A stretch of 64,000 nucleotides of DNA from an uncultured Mediterraneibacter sp. Lineage in GTDB: Bacteria > Bacillota > Clostridia > Lachnospirales > Lachnospiraceae. This document shows positions 30,092-39,581 of this stretch, piece by piece. Made by a program: the position numbers and the translations under genes. The notes under the pieces are model-generated. The model searched no databases and was not told the DNA's origin. It worked only from the letters and a program-made list of their open reading frames with translations. Numbering within the stretch: the stretch's first letter is position 1; each line of letters opens with the position of its first letter. The stretch covers positions 62,001 to 126,000 of the forward strand of contig CALWMN010000008.1 in assembly GCA_944381935.1 (NCBI GenBank). Reading direction: 5' to 3'.

Positions 30092-31774
30092 ATGTATCAG
30101 GAAGAGTATAAACGCTGGCTGGAAGCGGACTTGGAAGATGCGGATCTGAATCCGGAACTGTCAAGGATCGAAGGGAATGATGAGGAGATCAAGGACCGCT
30201 TTGCGGTTGCGCTTAAATTCGGAACAGCGGGACTTCGCGGCGTACTCGGGGCAGGAACGAACCGCATGAATATCTATGTGGTGCGCCAGGCAACACAGGG
30301 ACTTGCGAACTGGGTAAAGACACAGGGCGGTACGCAGACAGTAGCGATCAGTTACGACAGCCGCCTGAAGAGTGACGTATTCGCAAAGACGGCGGCAGGC
30401 GTTCTCGCCGCCAATGGGATAAAGGTAAGGATCTATGACGCACTGATGCCGGTGCCGGCGCTTTCCTTTGCGACGCGTTATTATAACTGCAATGCAGGCA
30501 TTATGGTCACAGCTTCCCACAATCCGGCGAAATACAACGGTTATAAGGCATACGGACCGGACGGATGCCAGATGACAGATGACGCTGCGGCGATCGTATA
30601 TGAGGAGATTCAGAAGACAGACGTTCTGGCGGGGGCAAACTATATTTCCTTTGCACAGGGCGTTGAGGATGGATTGATCCGTTTCGTCGGCGACGACTGT
30701 AAGAGAGCTCTCTACGATGCGATTGAGTCAAGGCAGGTTCGTCCCGGCCTCTGCAAGACTGCCGGGCTGAAGCTGGTATACAGCCCGCTGAATGGGTCAG
30801 GTCTTGTGCCGGTGACACAGGTATTAAAGGATATCGGAATCACAGACATTACGATTGTCCCGGATCAGGAGTATCCGAACGGTTACTTTACGACATGCAG
30901 TTATCCGAACCCGGAGATCTTTGAGGCTCTGGAGCAGGGATTGAATCTGGCGAAGGAGACAGGCGCGGATCTTATGCTTGCAACCGACCCGGATGCAGAC
31001 CGGGTGGGGATTGCGATGAAATGCCCGGACGGTTCCTACGAGCTGGTAAGCGGAAATGAAGTGGGCGTTCTTCTTCTTGACTATATCTGTGCAGGACGCA
31101 TTGAGAAGGGAACGATGCCGGAGAAGCCGGTGGCTGTGAAGTCGATCGTATCTACACCGCTGGCGGACGCGGTGGCAGAGCACTATGGAGTAGAGCTTAG
31201 AAATGTCCTGACGGGATTCAAGTGGATCGGAGACCAGATCGCCCGTCTGGAAGAAGCCGGAGAGGCAGACCGCTTTATCTTTGGTTTTGAAGAAAGCTAT
31301 GGATATCTGGCAGGACCATACGTACGTGACAAAGATGCCGTTATAGGTTCCATGCTCATCTGTGAGATGGCTGCTTACTACAGGAGCATCGGAAGCTCAT
31401 TGAAACAGAGAATGGAAGAGATATATGCACAGTACGGGCGTTATCTCAATAAGGTTGACAGCTTTGAATTTCCTGGCTTAAGCGGGATGGACAAGATGGC
31501 AGGCATCATGCAGAATCTGCGTGAAAACCCGCTAACGGAGATAGCAGGATACAAAGTTGTAAGTGTAACAGACTATACAAGACCGGAAGAGACAGGGCTT
31601 CCGTCGGCAAATGTTCTTATTTACAAGCTTGAGAACAATGCGACAGTAATTGTCCGTCCCTCCGGGACAGAGCCGAAGATCAAGATCTATTTCACGACGC
31701 TTGGAAAAGACCTGGCAGAGGCGCAGGCAGAGAAGGACAAGCTGGCAGAAGCGTTAAAGCCGATCATGGATTAA
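30092..31774 (+). CDS. Phospho-sugar mutase (phosphoglucomutase/phosphomannomutase family)
   Basis: A 560-residue alpha-D-phosphohexomutase, probably interconverting glucose-1-phosphate and glucose-6-phosphate. The catalytic serine loop is TASHNPAKYNGYK, the metal loop DPDADRVGIA, the sugar loop GFEESYGYLAGPYVRDKDAV, and the phosphate loop RPSGTEPKIKIYF. The ATG at 30092 is chosen: it gives MYQEEYKRWLEADL as in relatives and lies downstream of the promoter, while the frame from 30002 starts inside it. It would link sucrose and glycogen metabolism elsewhere in the window. Confidence 0.93.
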   Translation: MYQEEYKRWLEADLEDADLNPELSRIEGNDEEIKDRFAVALKFGTAGLRGVLGAGTNRMNIYVVRQATQGLANWVKTQGGTQTVAISYDSRLKSDVFAKTAAGVLAANGIKVRIYDALMPVPALSFATRYYNCNAGIMVTASHNPAKYNGYKAYGPDGCQMTDDAAAIVYEEIQKTDVLAGANYISFAQGVEDGLIRFVGDDCKRALYDAIESRQVRPGLCKTAGLKLVYSPLNGSGLVPVTQVLKDIGITDITIVPDQEYPNGYFTTCSYPNPEIFEALEQGLNLAKETGADLMLATDPDADRVGIAMKCPDGSYELVSGNEVGVLLLDYICAGRIEKGTMPEKPVAVKSIVSTPLADAVAEHYGVELRNVLTGFKWIGDQIARLEEAGEADRFIFGFEESYGYLAGPYVRDKDAVIGSMLICEMAAYYRSIGSSLKQRMEEIYAQYGRYLNKVDSFEFPGLSGMDKMAGIMQNLRENPLTEIAGYKVVSVTDYTRPEETGLPSANVLIYKLENNATVIVRPSGTEPKIKIYFTTLGKDLAEAQAEKDKLAEALKPIMD

Positions 31775-31801
31775 GTGGGATAATACATATCATAATATAA
31801 G

Positions 31802-31831
31802 AAGCAGGGCAGGAAATTCTGTCCTGCTTTT
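31802..31831 (+). terminator. Terminator after the phosphohexomutase gene
   Basis: AAGCAGG-G-CAG pairs with CTG-T-CCTGCTT followed by TTTT. Confidence 0.8.
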
Positions 31832-32078
31832 CCACATCGTTAAACTTTCATCATCTTTTCATAGAAACGAGAATAATTTTGTTTTTCTTTCCATACAATT
31901 TCCCCGGGAAAGCTGAAAAAAGACGATAAAAAAGAATAACAGGAGAAAAAACAGAAAAGCTAACGGAAGGGGAGAAGTTAATAATATAACAAATGTTGAC
32001 TTCTCTCTTTTTCGTGGCAAACTAAAAGAAGTAATATATCCGTGCAGCCGACAAAAATAAGCAGGAGGAAACACAATT
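31832..32078. other. AT-rich gap before the flavoprotein gene
   Basis: The gap is A-rich. TTGACT at 31996-32001 is a -35 candidate, but no good -10 follows at the right distance. GCAGGAGG sits just before the start at 32079. No other element was recognised. Confidence 0.4.
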
Positions 32079-33329
32079 ATGGGATTACACGCAATTGATG
32101 AAGCAAAGAGATGCCTGAACTGTAAAAAGCCAGGGTGCAGGGAAGGCTGTCCGATCAATACCCCTATTCCGATGATGATTCAGATGTTTTTGGAGGGACA
32201 GATGACGGATGCGGCAGAGATGGTTTTTGAAAATAACCCCCTTTCTGTCATATGTTCGCTTGTATGTGATCACGAGAAGCAATGTGAGGGTCACTGTGTA
32301 AAAGGGATAAAGGGGGAACCCGTCCATATTTCCTCTATCGAAAATTATATCTCGGACACTTGCTTTGACAAAATGGAACTTGAGAAAAAGCCGTGGAATG
32401 GAGGAAGAATAGGAGTCGTGGGGGCAGGCCCGGCGGGGATTACGATTGCAATTCTAATGGCATGCAGAGGATATAAGGTCACAATATTCGAGATCCGGGA
32501 AAAGATAGGAGGAATCTTAAGATATGGGATCCCGGAATTTCGCCTGCCCAAGTCGATATTGGACCGGTACTATGTGAAAATGCAGGAACTGGGGATCAAA
32601 TTCCGCCCTAATTTTGCACTTGGCGGCTCTACCGGAGTACACGATCTGCTGGAAGACGGGTATGATGCGGTATTTATCGGGACGGGGACATGGCGCCCGT
32701 ACAGGCTTAATATACCCGGCGAAACGCTCGGAAATGTGCATTATGGCATTAACTATCTGAATAATCCGGACGTGTTTGACCTGGGAGAAACTGTGGTTGT
32801 CATAGGGGCGGGAAATGCGGCGATGGATGTGGCAAGGACTGCGATAAGGAAGGGAACGAGGAATGTGACGGTATACTCGGTTACAGAGGTTCCGGCGGCA
32901 TCCCCAAAAGAGGTAGAGTATGCAAAGATAGACGGAGTCCGGTTTGAGTATCTTCAGACCGCGGCTGAGATTAAGGATGACGGCGTCATGATATGCGACG
33001 TAGAGTGGACGGAAGAAGGGGAGATGATAAAACGTGAAGAAACCGCAAGATTTGTTCCGGCTGACAGTGTCATCATCTCAATCTCACAGGGACCTCAGGA
33101 CAGGCTTGTGAACAGGGATAAGGAGCTTCAGGTAGACGCAAGGGGACTGCTCAAGACGGATGAAAAGGGAGAAACCACAATGGAGGGGATCTTTGCATCA
33201 GGCGATGTGGTGACAGGAGCAAAAACAGTCGTGGAAGCAGTGAAATGCTCAAAGATGATTGCAGATGCAATGGACCAATATGTGAGATCAAAGAAAGACA
33301 TAAAGGACGGTCCTCAAAAAGAAAGATAA
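32079..33329 (+). CDS. GltD-like NAD(P)-dependent flavoprotein oxidoreductase
   Basis: A 416-residue protein resembling the glutamate synthase small subunit and NfnB. The N-terminal iron-sulfur region has CLNCKKPGCREGCP and CSLVCDHEKQCEGHC. The FAD-binding motif is GVVGAGPAGITIAILMACRGYKV, the NAD(P) motif is VVIGAGNAAMDVARTAIRKG, and the C-terminal FAD motif GIFASGDVVTGAKTVVEAVK. It has no glutamate synthase large subunit beside it, so its electron partner is unclear. It lies alone between a terminator and scrR. Confidence 0.88.
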   Translation: MGLHAIDEAKRCLNCKKPGCREGCPINTPIPMMIQMFLEGQMTDAAEMVFENNPLSVICSLVCDHEKQCEGHCVKGIKGEPVHISSIENYISDTCFDKMELEKKPWNGGRIGVVGAGPAGITIAILMACRGYKVTIFEIREKIGGILRYGIPEFRLPKSILDRYYVKMQELGIKFRPNFALGGSTGVHDLLEDGYDAVFIGTGTWRPYRLNIPGETLGNVHYGINYLNNPDVFDLGETVVVIGAGNAAMDVARTAIRKGTRNVTVYSVTEVPAASPKEVEYAKIDGVRFEYLQTAAEIKDDGVMICDVEWTEEGEMIKREETARFVPADSVIISISQGPQDRLVNRDKELQVDARGLLKTDEKGETTMEGIFASGDVVTGAKTVVEAVKCSKMIADAMDQYVRSKKDIKDGPQKER

Positions 33330-33400
33330 GATTGCGTACTGGTGAAATTTTATTCTCTGCGTTATAATTAGTAACACGGAAGAGGCAGGGGGTATGCGTA

Positions 33401-34429
33401 ATGACAATTAAGGAGATCGCGCAGCTTGCAGGAGTCTCGAGTGCAGCAGTGTCGAGATATTTAAACGGCGGCTATGTAAGCGAAGAAAAGAGAGGGCGGA
33501 TAAAAAAGGTGATCGAAGAGACCGGATATCAGCCTTCCGCACAGGCGAGAATGCTCAGAACAAAGCGCGCATGCCTGGTGGGGGTGGTCGTGCCCAAGAT
33601 CAATTCAGAGTCTATCAGCCGCGTCACGGCAGGGATCGAGCAGGTGATCTCGAAGAGAGGATATCAGATGCTGCTTGCAAGCACAGATAACGAACCGGAA
33701 AAGGAGATATCTTATCTGAAGCTGTTTGAAAATTATCCTGTGGACGGCATCATCCTGATCGGCACGGTGATTACGCCGGAGCACAGGAGATTTCTGAAAG
33801 AGACGGGAGTACCTGTCGTAGTGGTGGGACAGTATACCAGGTACGCCAACTGCATTTACCATGATGACTACGGAGCGGGAAAAGCGATGGGAAAGGTCGT
33901 GGCGTCCGCTGTGCCGGATGGAAAAAAGGCGGCATATATCGGGGTTACGAAGAGCGACAAAGCTGTAGGAGGCGCCCGGGAGGACGGATTCCGGGAAGGG
34001 CTGAAATCGGCCGGGATTGAACTGGAAGAGGAATATACCAGAAAGGCAGAGTTTACGATGGATTCCGGATATCGTGCGGCGCTTGACCTTCTGGAAAAGA
34101 AACCGGATATTGGGACAATTTCCTGTGCGACCGACACGATCGCGGCAGGAGCGATAGAAGCGCTCCTGGCATACAGGAAAAAAGATGTCCCCAGCCAGGT
34201 GAAACATTCCGGGACAAGGATGGAATATGTTTTGAGTGACTCTGCAGTCAAGGTCACAGGATTTGGGGACAATCAGTTCCTGAAAGCAGTGACGGGAGGC
34301 ATACCTACCGTCCATTTTGGATACAAGACAAGCGGGATACGGGGGGCGGAGCTTCTCCTGGATGTGATTGAGAGAGGGGAAAAGATCCCGGTTGAGATGA
34401 AACTTGGATTTCGCCTTGTAAATGAATGA
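33401..34429 (+). CDS. scrR: LacI-family repressor, probably of sucrose utilisation
   Basis: A 342-residue repressor. The DNA-binding headpiece is TIKEIAQLAGVSSAAVSRYLNGGYVSEEKRGRI, with a hinge helix up to about residue 60, followed by a periplasmic-binding-like sensor domain (LVGVVVPKINSESISRVTAGIEQV). It stands just upstream of the sucrose PTS and hydrolase genes on the same strand, which suggests ScrR function. A 36-base perfect palindrome downstream of it is a plausible operator. AGGGGG precedes the ATG. Confidence 0.85.
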   Translation: MTIKEIAQLAGVSSAAVSRYLNGGYVSEEKRGRIKKVIEETGYQPSAQARMLRTKRACLVGVVVPKINSESISRVTAGIEQVISKRGYQMLLASTDNEPEKEISYLKLFENYPVDGIILIGTVITPEHRRFLKETGVPVVVVGQYTRYANCIYHDDYGAGKAMGKVVASAVPDGKKAAYIGVTKSDKAVGGAREDGFREGLKSAGIELEEEYTRKAEFTMDSGYRAALDLLEKKPDIGTISCATDTIAAGAIEALLAYRKKDVPSQVKHSGTRMEYVLSDSAVKVTGFGDNQFLKAVTGGIPTVHFGYKTSGIRGAELLLDVIERGEKIPVEMKLGFRLVNE

Positions 34430-34448
34430 CAGAAGAATATGGGCAGAA

Positions 34449-34492
34449 GAAGAGGATCCGCACGGGCAGGTAGGCCTGCGCGGGTCCTCTTC
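34449..34492 (+). terminator. Hairpin after scrR
   Basis: GAAGAGGA-T-CCGC pairs with GCGG-G-TCCTCTTC around an inner GGGCAGG/GGCCTGC stem. It is strong, but the T-tail is poor (ACATCTT). Confidence 0.6.
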
Positions 34493-34504
34493 ACATCTTA
34501 AAAA

Positions 34505-34540
34505 ATATTAAAATATGATAACGTTATCATATTTTAATAT
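34505..34540. promoter_or_regulatory. 36-bp perfect palindrome, candidate ScrR operator
   Basis: A palindrome of 18 bases per arm without mismatch, centred on AACGTT, with LacI-type core TGATAACGTTATCA. It lies between scrR and scrA, 100 bases upstream of the scrA promoter -35, so repression would need looping or another promoter. Confidence 0.6.
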
Positions 34541-34639
34541 GATTGGTGTCAATAGTATGAAAGTCTTAAAATCAGGGAAAAGGATGATTTTGTTCAAATT
34601 ACACAAAAAATATGTGAAAATATCGTGAAAAATCCTGTC

Positions 34640-34668
34640 TTTACAAATTGCAAAAAGTTCCTTATTAT
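34640..34668 (+). promoter_or_regulatory. Promoter of the sucrose operon
   Basis: TTTACA (34640-34645), 17 bases, TATTAT (34663-34668). It gives a leader of about 45 bases to the PTS gene, which has AAGGAAGGAG before its ATG. Confidence 0.65.
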
Positions 34669-34720
34669 GTACATGGAAATATGAAATCGATTTTAGATTT
34701 TGTAAGGAAGGAGAGTTATC

Positions 34721-36619
34721 ATGGATTACAGAAAGACCGCGCAGGAAATACTGGACCTGGTAGGAGGCAGCAAGAATATCGTGTCTGCCGCACACTGTGC
34801 GACGAGGCTTCGCCTTGTCATTGCGGATAACAGCAAGGCGGATAAGGAGGCAGTAGAAAATGTAGAAGGCGTCAAGGGGGTATTTGAGGCGTCAGGACAG
34901 CTCCAGATCATCCTGGGGACAGGCACAGTCAATAAAGTTTTTGATGAATTTATCTCAATTGCAGGCATCACTGCCAGTTCAAAGGCAGAGGCGAAAGAGG
35001 CGGCGGCACAGAAGCAGAATGTATTTATGAGGGCAATTAAGCTTCTCGGCGATATTTTTGTGCCGATTATTCCTGCCATTGTGGCAAGCGGTTTCCTCAT
35101 GGGGATCATGAATTCCCTTGACTTTATGATCAACAATGGATTTCTCAATATGGATACGGGCAGCTCGATCTATGTGTTTGCAAATCTGTTCAGCAATACG
35201 GCATATACATTTCTGCAGATCCTGATTGCGTTTTCCGCCGCACAAGCATTTGGGGCAAACCCATATCTGGGCGCAGTTATCGGTATGATCATGATCAACC
35301 CGTCTCTGCAGAATGCCTACACAGTAGCGACAGAGGGCGTCCAGCAGACACAGCCGGTCTTCTTCGGACTCTATGATATTGATATGGTGGGATACCAGGG
35401 ACACGTGATACCGGTTGTTATCGCGGTATGGCTCCTTTCCGTTCTGGAGAAGAAGCTCCACAAGATCGTGCCGGAAGTACTCGACCTGTTTGTCACCCCT
35501 CTCGTAAGCGTATTTGTCACAGGATATCTGACCCTGTCCGTCATCGGTCCGATATTCGTCTGGGCAGAAAACGCGGTCCTTGACGGGATTCAGTGGATGC
35601 TTACCCTCCCCCTTGGAATCGGAAGCCTGGTTATGGGCGCGCTGTATGCGCCGACGGTTGTGACAGGTATCCATCAGATGTATACAGCAATCGATATCGG
35701 GCAGATCGCACAATACGGCGTTACATACTGGCTGCCGCTGGCGAGTGCGGCGAACGTTGCACAGGGGGCAGCAGCTCTGGCTGTGGCGCTGAAGTCCAAA
35801 GAAAAAAAGATCAAATCGCTTGCGCTTCCCTCGTCTCTGAGTGCATTTATGGGAATCACGGAACCGGCAATCTTTGGCGTAAACCTGAGATTTTTCAAAC
35901 CTTTTATTGCAGGATGTATCGGAGGCGGATGCGGTGCACTGTATGCATCAGTCGTGCACCTGGGGGCAAAGGGAACAGGCGTTACAGGGATCTTTGGAAT
36001 CCTTCTGTGCCTGGAGCAGCCGATCCAGTACTTCATCGAAATGGTGATTGCGGTAGGCGTTGCCTTTGTGGTCTCCTTCCTGCTCTATAAGGACCAGCCG
36101 AAAGCGGGAAAGGATGAGGCGGCGGTCATCCCGGAAGCAGAGCCCGGGAAGCCGGCAGACAAGGAAGAGGAGACGATTGGGAGCCCGGTGAACGGAAAAA
36201 TCGTGCCTCTGACAGAAGTGAAAGACGAGACCTTTGCATCTGAAATGCTTGGGGCAACAATTGCAGTGGAACCATCGGACGGAAAGATCATTGCCCCGTG
36301 TGACGGTGAAGTGGTAAATGTATTTGATACGGGGCATGCAGTGTGTATCACGACGCAGTCAGGCGGAGAGCTTCTTATCCACGTAGGAGTAGATACCGTG
36401 AAGCTTGAAGGAAAGGGCTTTACAAAAAAGGTTTCCGACGGAGAGAAAATCCATGCAGGAGACGTGCTTCTTGAAGCAGACCTGGATGTAATCAGGGAGT
36501 CGGGATATCCCGCCACAACGATGACCATTCTGACAAATGCGGATCAATTTAAAAAGGTGGAGAAAGCAGATCCGGGAGATGTGGTTTCCGGCGGGATGAT
36601 TATGGCGCTTTCCAGATAG
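34721..36619 (+). CDS. scrA: PTS sucrose-type transporter, IIBCA fusion
   Basis: A 632-residue phosphotransferase permease. IIB (about 1-90) has the phosphorylated Cys26 in SAAHCATRLRLVI. IIC (about 100-460) has ten or so membrane helices, including IYVFANLFSNTAYTFLQI and the GITEPAIFGVNLRF loop. IIA of the glucose type (about 480-625) has GHAVCITTQSGGELLIHVGVDTV with the active His. It takes up and phosphorylates sucrose (or a beta-glucoside) to the 6-phosphate. The hydrolase next door and LacI regulator favour sucrose. Confidence 0.9.
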   Translation: MDYRKTAQEILDLVGGSKNIVSAAHCATRLRLVIADNSKADKEAVENVEGVKGVFEASGQLQIILGTGTVNKVFDEFISIAGITASSKAEAKEAAAQKQNVFMRAIKLLGDIFVPIIPAIVASGFLMGIMNSLDFMINNGFLNMDTGSSIYVFANLFSNTAYTFLQILIAFSAAQAFGANPYLGAVIGMIMINPSLQNAYTVATEGVQQTQPVFFGLYDIDMVGYQGHVIPVVIAVWLLSVLEKKLHKIVPEVLDLFVTPLVSVFVTGYLTLSVIGPIFVWAENAVLDGIQWMLTLPLGIGSLVMGALYAPTVVTGIHQMYTAIDIGQIAQYGVTYWLPLASAANVAQGAAALAVALKSKEKKIKSLALPSSLSAFMGITEPAIFGVNLRFFKPFIAGCIGGGCGALYASVVHLGAKGTGVTGIFGILLCLEQPIQYFIEMVIAVGVAFVVSFLLYKDQPKAGKDEAAVIPEAEPGKPADKEEETIGSPVNGKIVPLTEVKDETFASEMLGATIAVEPSDGKIIAPCDGEVVNVFDTGHAVCITTQSGGELLIHVGVDTVKLEGKGFTKKVSDGEKIHAGDVLLEADLDVIRESGYPATTMTILTNADQFKKVEKADPGDVVSGGMIMALSR

Positions 36620-36659
36620 ATGGAAGGACCATACATGGCAGATTGAGGAGAAAAAGAGT

Positions 36660-38069
36660 ATGAATGTGATGACCAGGGACCTGAAACACTTAACAGAAAG
36701 AATAGAGAGGGAGGCGGATATGTCCTGCCGCTTCCGCGAAAAGATCCATCTGATGCCGCCTGTGGGATGGCTTAACGATCCCAATGGATTATGTCAGTTT
36801 AAGGGCGTCTATCATGCGTTTTTCCAATATTCGCCTTTCTGTGCAGACGGAGGGGTGAAAATGTGGGGACATTATACAAGTGAGAATATGATTGACTGGA
36901 ACTATCAGGGAGCCGCACTATACCCGGATCAGCCTTTTGACTGCGGCGGGGTTTACTCCGGGAGCGCGCTCGTTGATAACGGCAGGATGTATCTGTATTA
37001 TACCGGGAATGTGAAACTGGAAGACAAGGATTATGATTATATCAACGGTGGACGGGAGGCGAATACCGTACTTGTGGAAAGCGAGGACGGGATTCATTTT
37101 GGACGGAAAAAGAAGCTGATGGGAAACAGGGATTATCCGGAAGACCTGACACTTCATGTGCGAGACCCGAAAGTCTGGAAGGAAGAGGATACCTTCTACA
37201 TGATCCAGGGTGCAAGGACGAAGGATGACACCGGAGTGGCAGTCATTTTTGAATCCCGGGACAAAGAGAACTGGGTTTACCGAAGCAGGGTTGCGGCAGA
37301 AAAGCCGTTTGGCTATATGTGGGAGTGCCCGGATTATATTGAGAAAGACGGAGCCAGGCTCCTTTCAGCCTCCGTCCAGGGACTGAATGGGGAGGATTGG
37401 AAAGACCGGAATGTATATCAGTCAGGATATTTTATAGTAGAGGGTGATATTCTTGGGGAATATCGTCTCGGAGAGTACCGGTTATGGGACTATGGGTTTG
37501 ACTATTATGCGCCCCAGAGTTTTGTGGCAGAGGACGGCAGAGTCGTTCAGATCGGCTGGATGGGGATGCCGGACTGCGAAGATTATAGAAACCCGACAAC
37601 AAAGGACGGCTGGCAGCACTGCTTTACATTTCCGAGGGAAATTTCTGTAAAAGCGGGAAGGGTATGCCAGACGCCGGTGAGGGAACTGGACCGGAAGAAG
37701 AAGCTTGTAAAGAAATCCACAGGACAGATTAAGATGGAGGGGTATCCGGTATATGAGGCGGATATAGAAGGAATCACAGACGGACATTTCCGGGCAGTGC
37801 TGGGGGATGAGCTGATACTGGAATACAGGGAAGGACGCTTTGAGATGCGTTTTACAGACAGAGAGCTGACTTCTGCTTCAGCCGGAAGGGGAATCAGATA
37901 TCAGGAAATGGACGGGATCAGAAACGTAAGGATACTGGCAGACGCCTCTTCCGCAGAAGTGTTCATAAACGACGGTGAATCTGTGTTTACCACAAGATAT
38001 TATCCTGAAAAAGATAAGCTCCTTGTAGAAGCAGAGGATGCGCGGATCCGGTTCTACGAGATCGTATAA
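36660..38069 (+). CDS. scrB: Sucrose-6-phosphate hydrolase
   Basis: A 469-residue GH32 enzyme cleaving sucrose-6-phosphate to glucose-6-phosphate and fructose. The nucleophile Asp40 lies in WLNDPNG. RDPKVWKE holds the transition-state Asp and WECPDYIEKDG the acid/base Glu. The C-terminal beta-sandwich begins near residue 330. GAGGAG lies nine bases before the ATG. It follows the PTS gene by 40 bases in the same operon. No fructokinase is present nearby. Confidence 0.93.
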   Translation: MNVMTRDLKHLTERIEREADMSCRFREKIHLMPPVGWLNDPNGLCQFKGVYHAFFQYSPFCADGGVKMWGHYTSENMIDWNYQGAALYPDQPFDCGGVYSGSALVDNGRMYLYYTGNVKLEDKDYDYINGGREANTVLVESEDGIHFGRKKKLMGNRDYPEDLTLHVRDPKVWKEEDTFYMIQGARTKDDTGVAVIFESRDKENWVYRSRVAAEKPFGYMWECPDYIEKDGARLLSASVQGLNGEDWKDRNVYQSGYFIVEGDILGEYRLGEYRLWDYGFDYYAPQSFVAEDGRVVQIGWMGMPDCEDYRNPTTKDGWQHCFTFPREISVKAGRVCQTPVRELDRKKKLVKKSTGQIKMEGYPVYEADIEGITDGHFRAVLGDELILEYREGRFEMRFTDRELTSASAGRGIRYQEMDGIRNVRILADASSAEVFINDGESVFTTRYYPEKDKLLVEAEDARIRFYEIV

Positions 38070-38168
38070 ATGAGGACTTATTTCCTGCGCAGCAGAAAGA
38101 ATTACCTTGAAAACCCGCAGTGTAGAATCTATAATGTATAGAGATTATATTTTCTGCGGAGGTTTGAG

Positions 38169-39581
38169 ATGAAAAAGATAGGAAAAAAGGTGCTGTCCGT
38201 ATTTCTGGCGGCATCCCTCATTCTGGCTCCTGCAGGCACCTCATTTGCTGAGGAGGAGCAGAATACAGAGACTCAAACGGAAGATGAAGCTGCAGCGCAG
38301 AGAGAGGCTGAGAGGAATGCGGCTCACAAGATTGCGCCGGATACGAACAGTGTGGAAGGCTGGCCCGAGGGACCAAGTGTGTATGCAGATTCGGCGATTG
38401 TGATGGATATGACGAATGGGCAGATTCTATACAGTAAGCAGGCGGATAAGCAGCATTATCCTGCCAGTATAACGAAGCTGCTCACAGCGCTTGTCGCCCT
38501 GGAAAATGCGGAACTTACAGATGAAGTCCTGTTTTCGGAGGACAGCGTCGCATTTCTGGAACCGGGAGACGCCAGCATAGGGATGACCCCCGGAGAGACA
38601 CTTACTTTGGAGGACGCCCTGTATGCGATGCTGCTTGCGTCGGCAAATGAGGTGTCCTATGCCATTGCGGAGAGCGTGGGGAAACTCATGGGAGGCGACT
38701 ACAGTACCTTTATTGAGCGGATGAATACGAGGGCAAAAGAGCTTGGATGCACCGGTTCTCACTGGGCGAACGCGAACGGGCTGCATGACGAGGAGCATTA
38801 TACGACGGCACATGATATGGCAGTTATCGCGTCCGCAGTATATCAGTTTGAAGAATTTCGTAAGATAACCCAGACCTTAAGCTACACCATCGAACCGACC
38901 AATCTCGTCAAAGAGAGTAGGACCTTCCAGCAGAACCATAAGATGCTCTGGCCTGAAAATGCCAATTACTATGAATACTGCACCGGCGGCAAGACCGGAT
39001 ATACCGACCAGGCCAGGACGACGCTTGTCACGATGGCGGACAACGGAGAAGTACAGCTTGCCGCAGTTGTGCTCTATGATTTTGGGAATGATGCCTATCT
39101 CGATACAAGGGCAATGTTCGATTATGCATTTGAAAGCTTTCAAAAAACATTGTTAAGCAGCCAGGATATCCCCGGGGAAATCTCATCGTTCAAAGACGAG
39201 AATGCATATATGCTTCTTCCCGACGGGATCAGTTTTTCCGGCCTTGAGCAGGAGATTACGATAGAGAATGAATTGACCGGCGACGGGACAGTTGCATATA
39301 CATACCATGGCCAGAACATGGGAAGCTACCAGGTCGTTCTGGCGGATGACTATATAAGGAACAGGACGGAAGCGGAAAATGGGAACGGATCCGGGGAGGA
39401 AGGCGATGGCAGAATAGAGATTTCGCTGGTTATAAGGATTGCGGCAGGCGTTGCTATCGCTGCTATCGTGCTCGTTGTCTATCTGCTTGCATTTCTGAAA
39501 TACAAGCAGATAAAACGGCGGAAGATGAGAAGAAGGCGGAAGAGAGGAACCAGGGGAAATTCCCACCACAGAAAACCTTAA
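38169..39581 (+). CDS. D-alanyl-D-alanine carboxypeptidase (penicillin-binding, S11)
   Basis: A 470-residue peptidase that trims peptidoglycan pentapeptides. A signal peptide covers about residues 1-27 (VFLAASLILAPAGTSFA). The active-site motifs are SITK at 100-103, SAN in LLASANEVSYAIAE, and KTG in CTGGKTGYTDQ. A membrane anchor near 421-441 is followed by a very basic tail rich in Arg and Lys. The gene's TAA and the AraC gene's TAA share the four bases TTAA. Confidence 0.93.
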   Translation: MKKIGKKVLSVFLAASLILAPAGTSFAEEEQNTETQTEDEAAAQREAERNAAHKIAPDTNSVEGWPEGPSVYADSAIVMDMTNGQILYSKQADKQHYPASITKLLTALVALENAELTDEVLFSEDSVAFLEPGDASIGMTPGETLTLEDALYAMLLASANEVSYAIAESVGKLMGGDYSTFIERMNTRAKELGCTGSHWANANGLHDEEHYTTAHDMAVIASAVYQFEEFRKITQTLSYTIEPTNLVKESRTFQQNHKMLWPENANYYEYCTGGKTGYTDQARTTLVTMADNGEVQLAAVVLYDFGNDAYLDTRAMFDYAFESFQKTLLSSQDIPGEISSFKDENAYMLLPDGISFSGLEQEITIENELTGDGTVAYTYHGQNMGSYQVVLADDYIRNRTEAENGNGSGEEGDGRIEISLVIRIAAGVAIAAIVLVVYLLAFLKYKQIKRRKMRRRRKRGTRGNSHHRKP

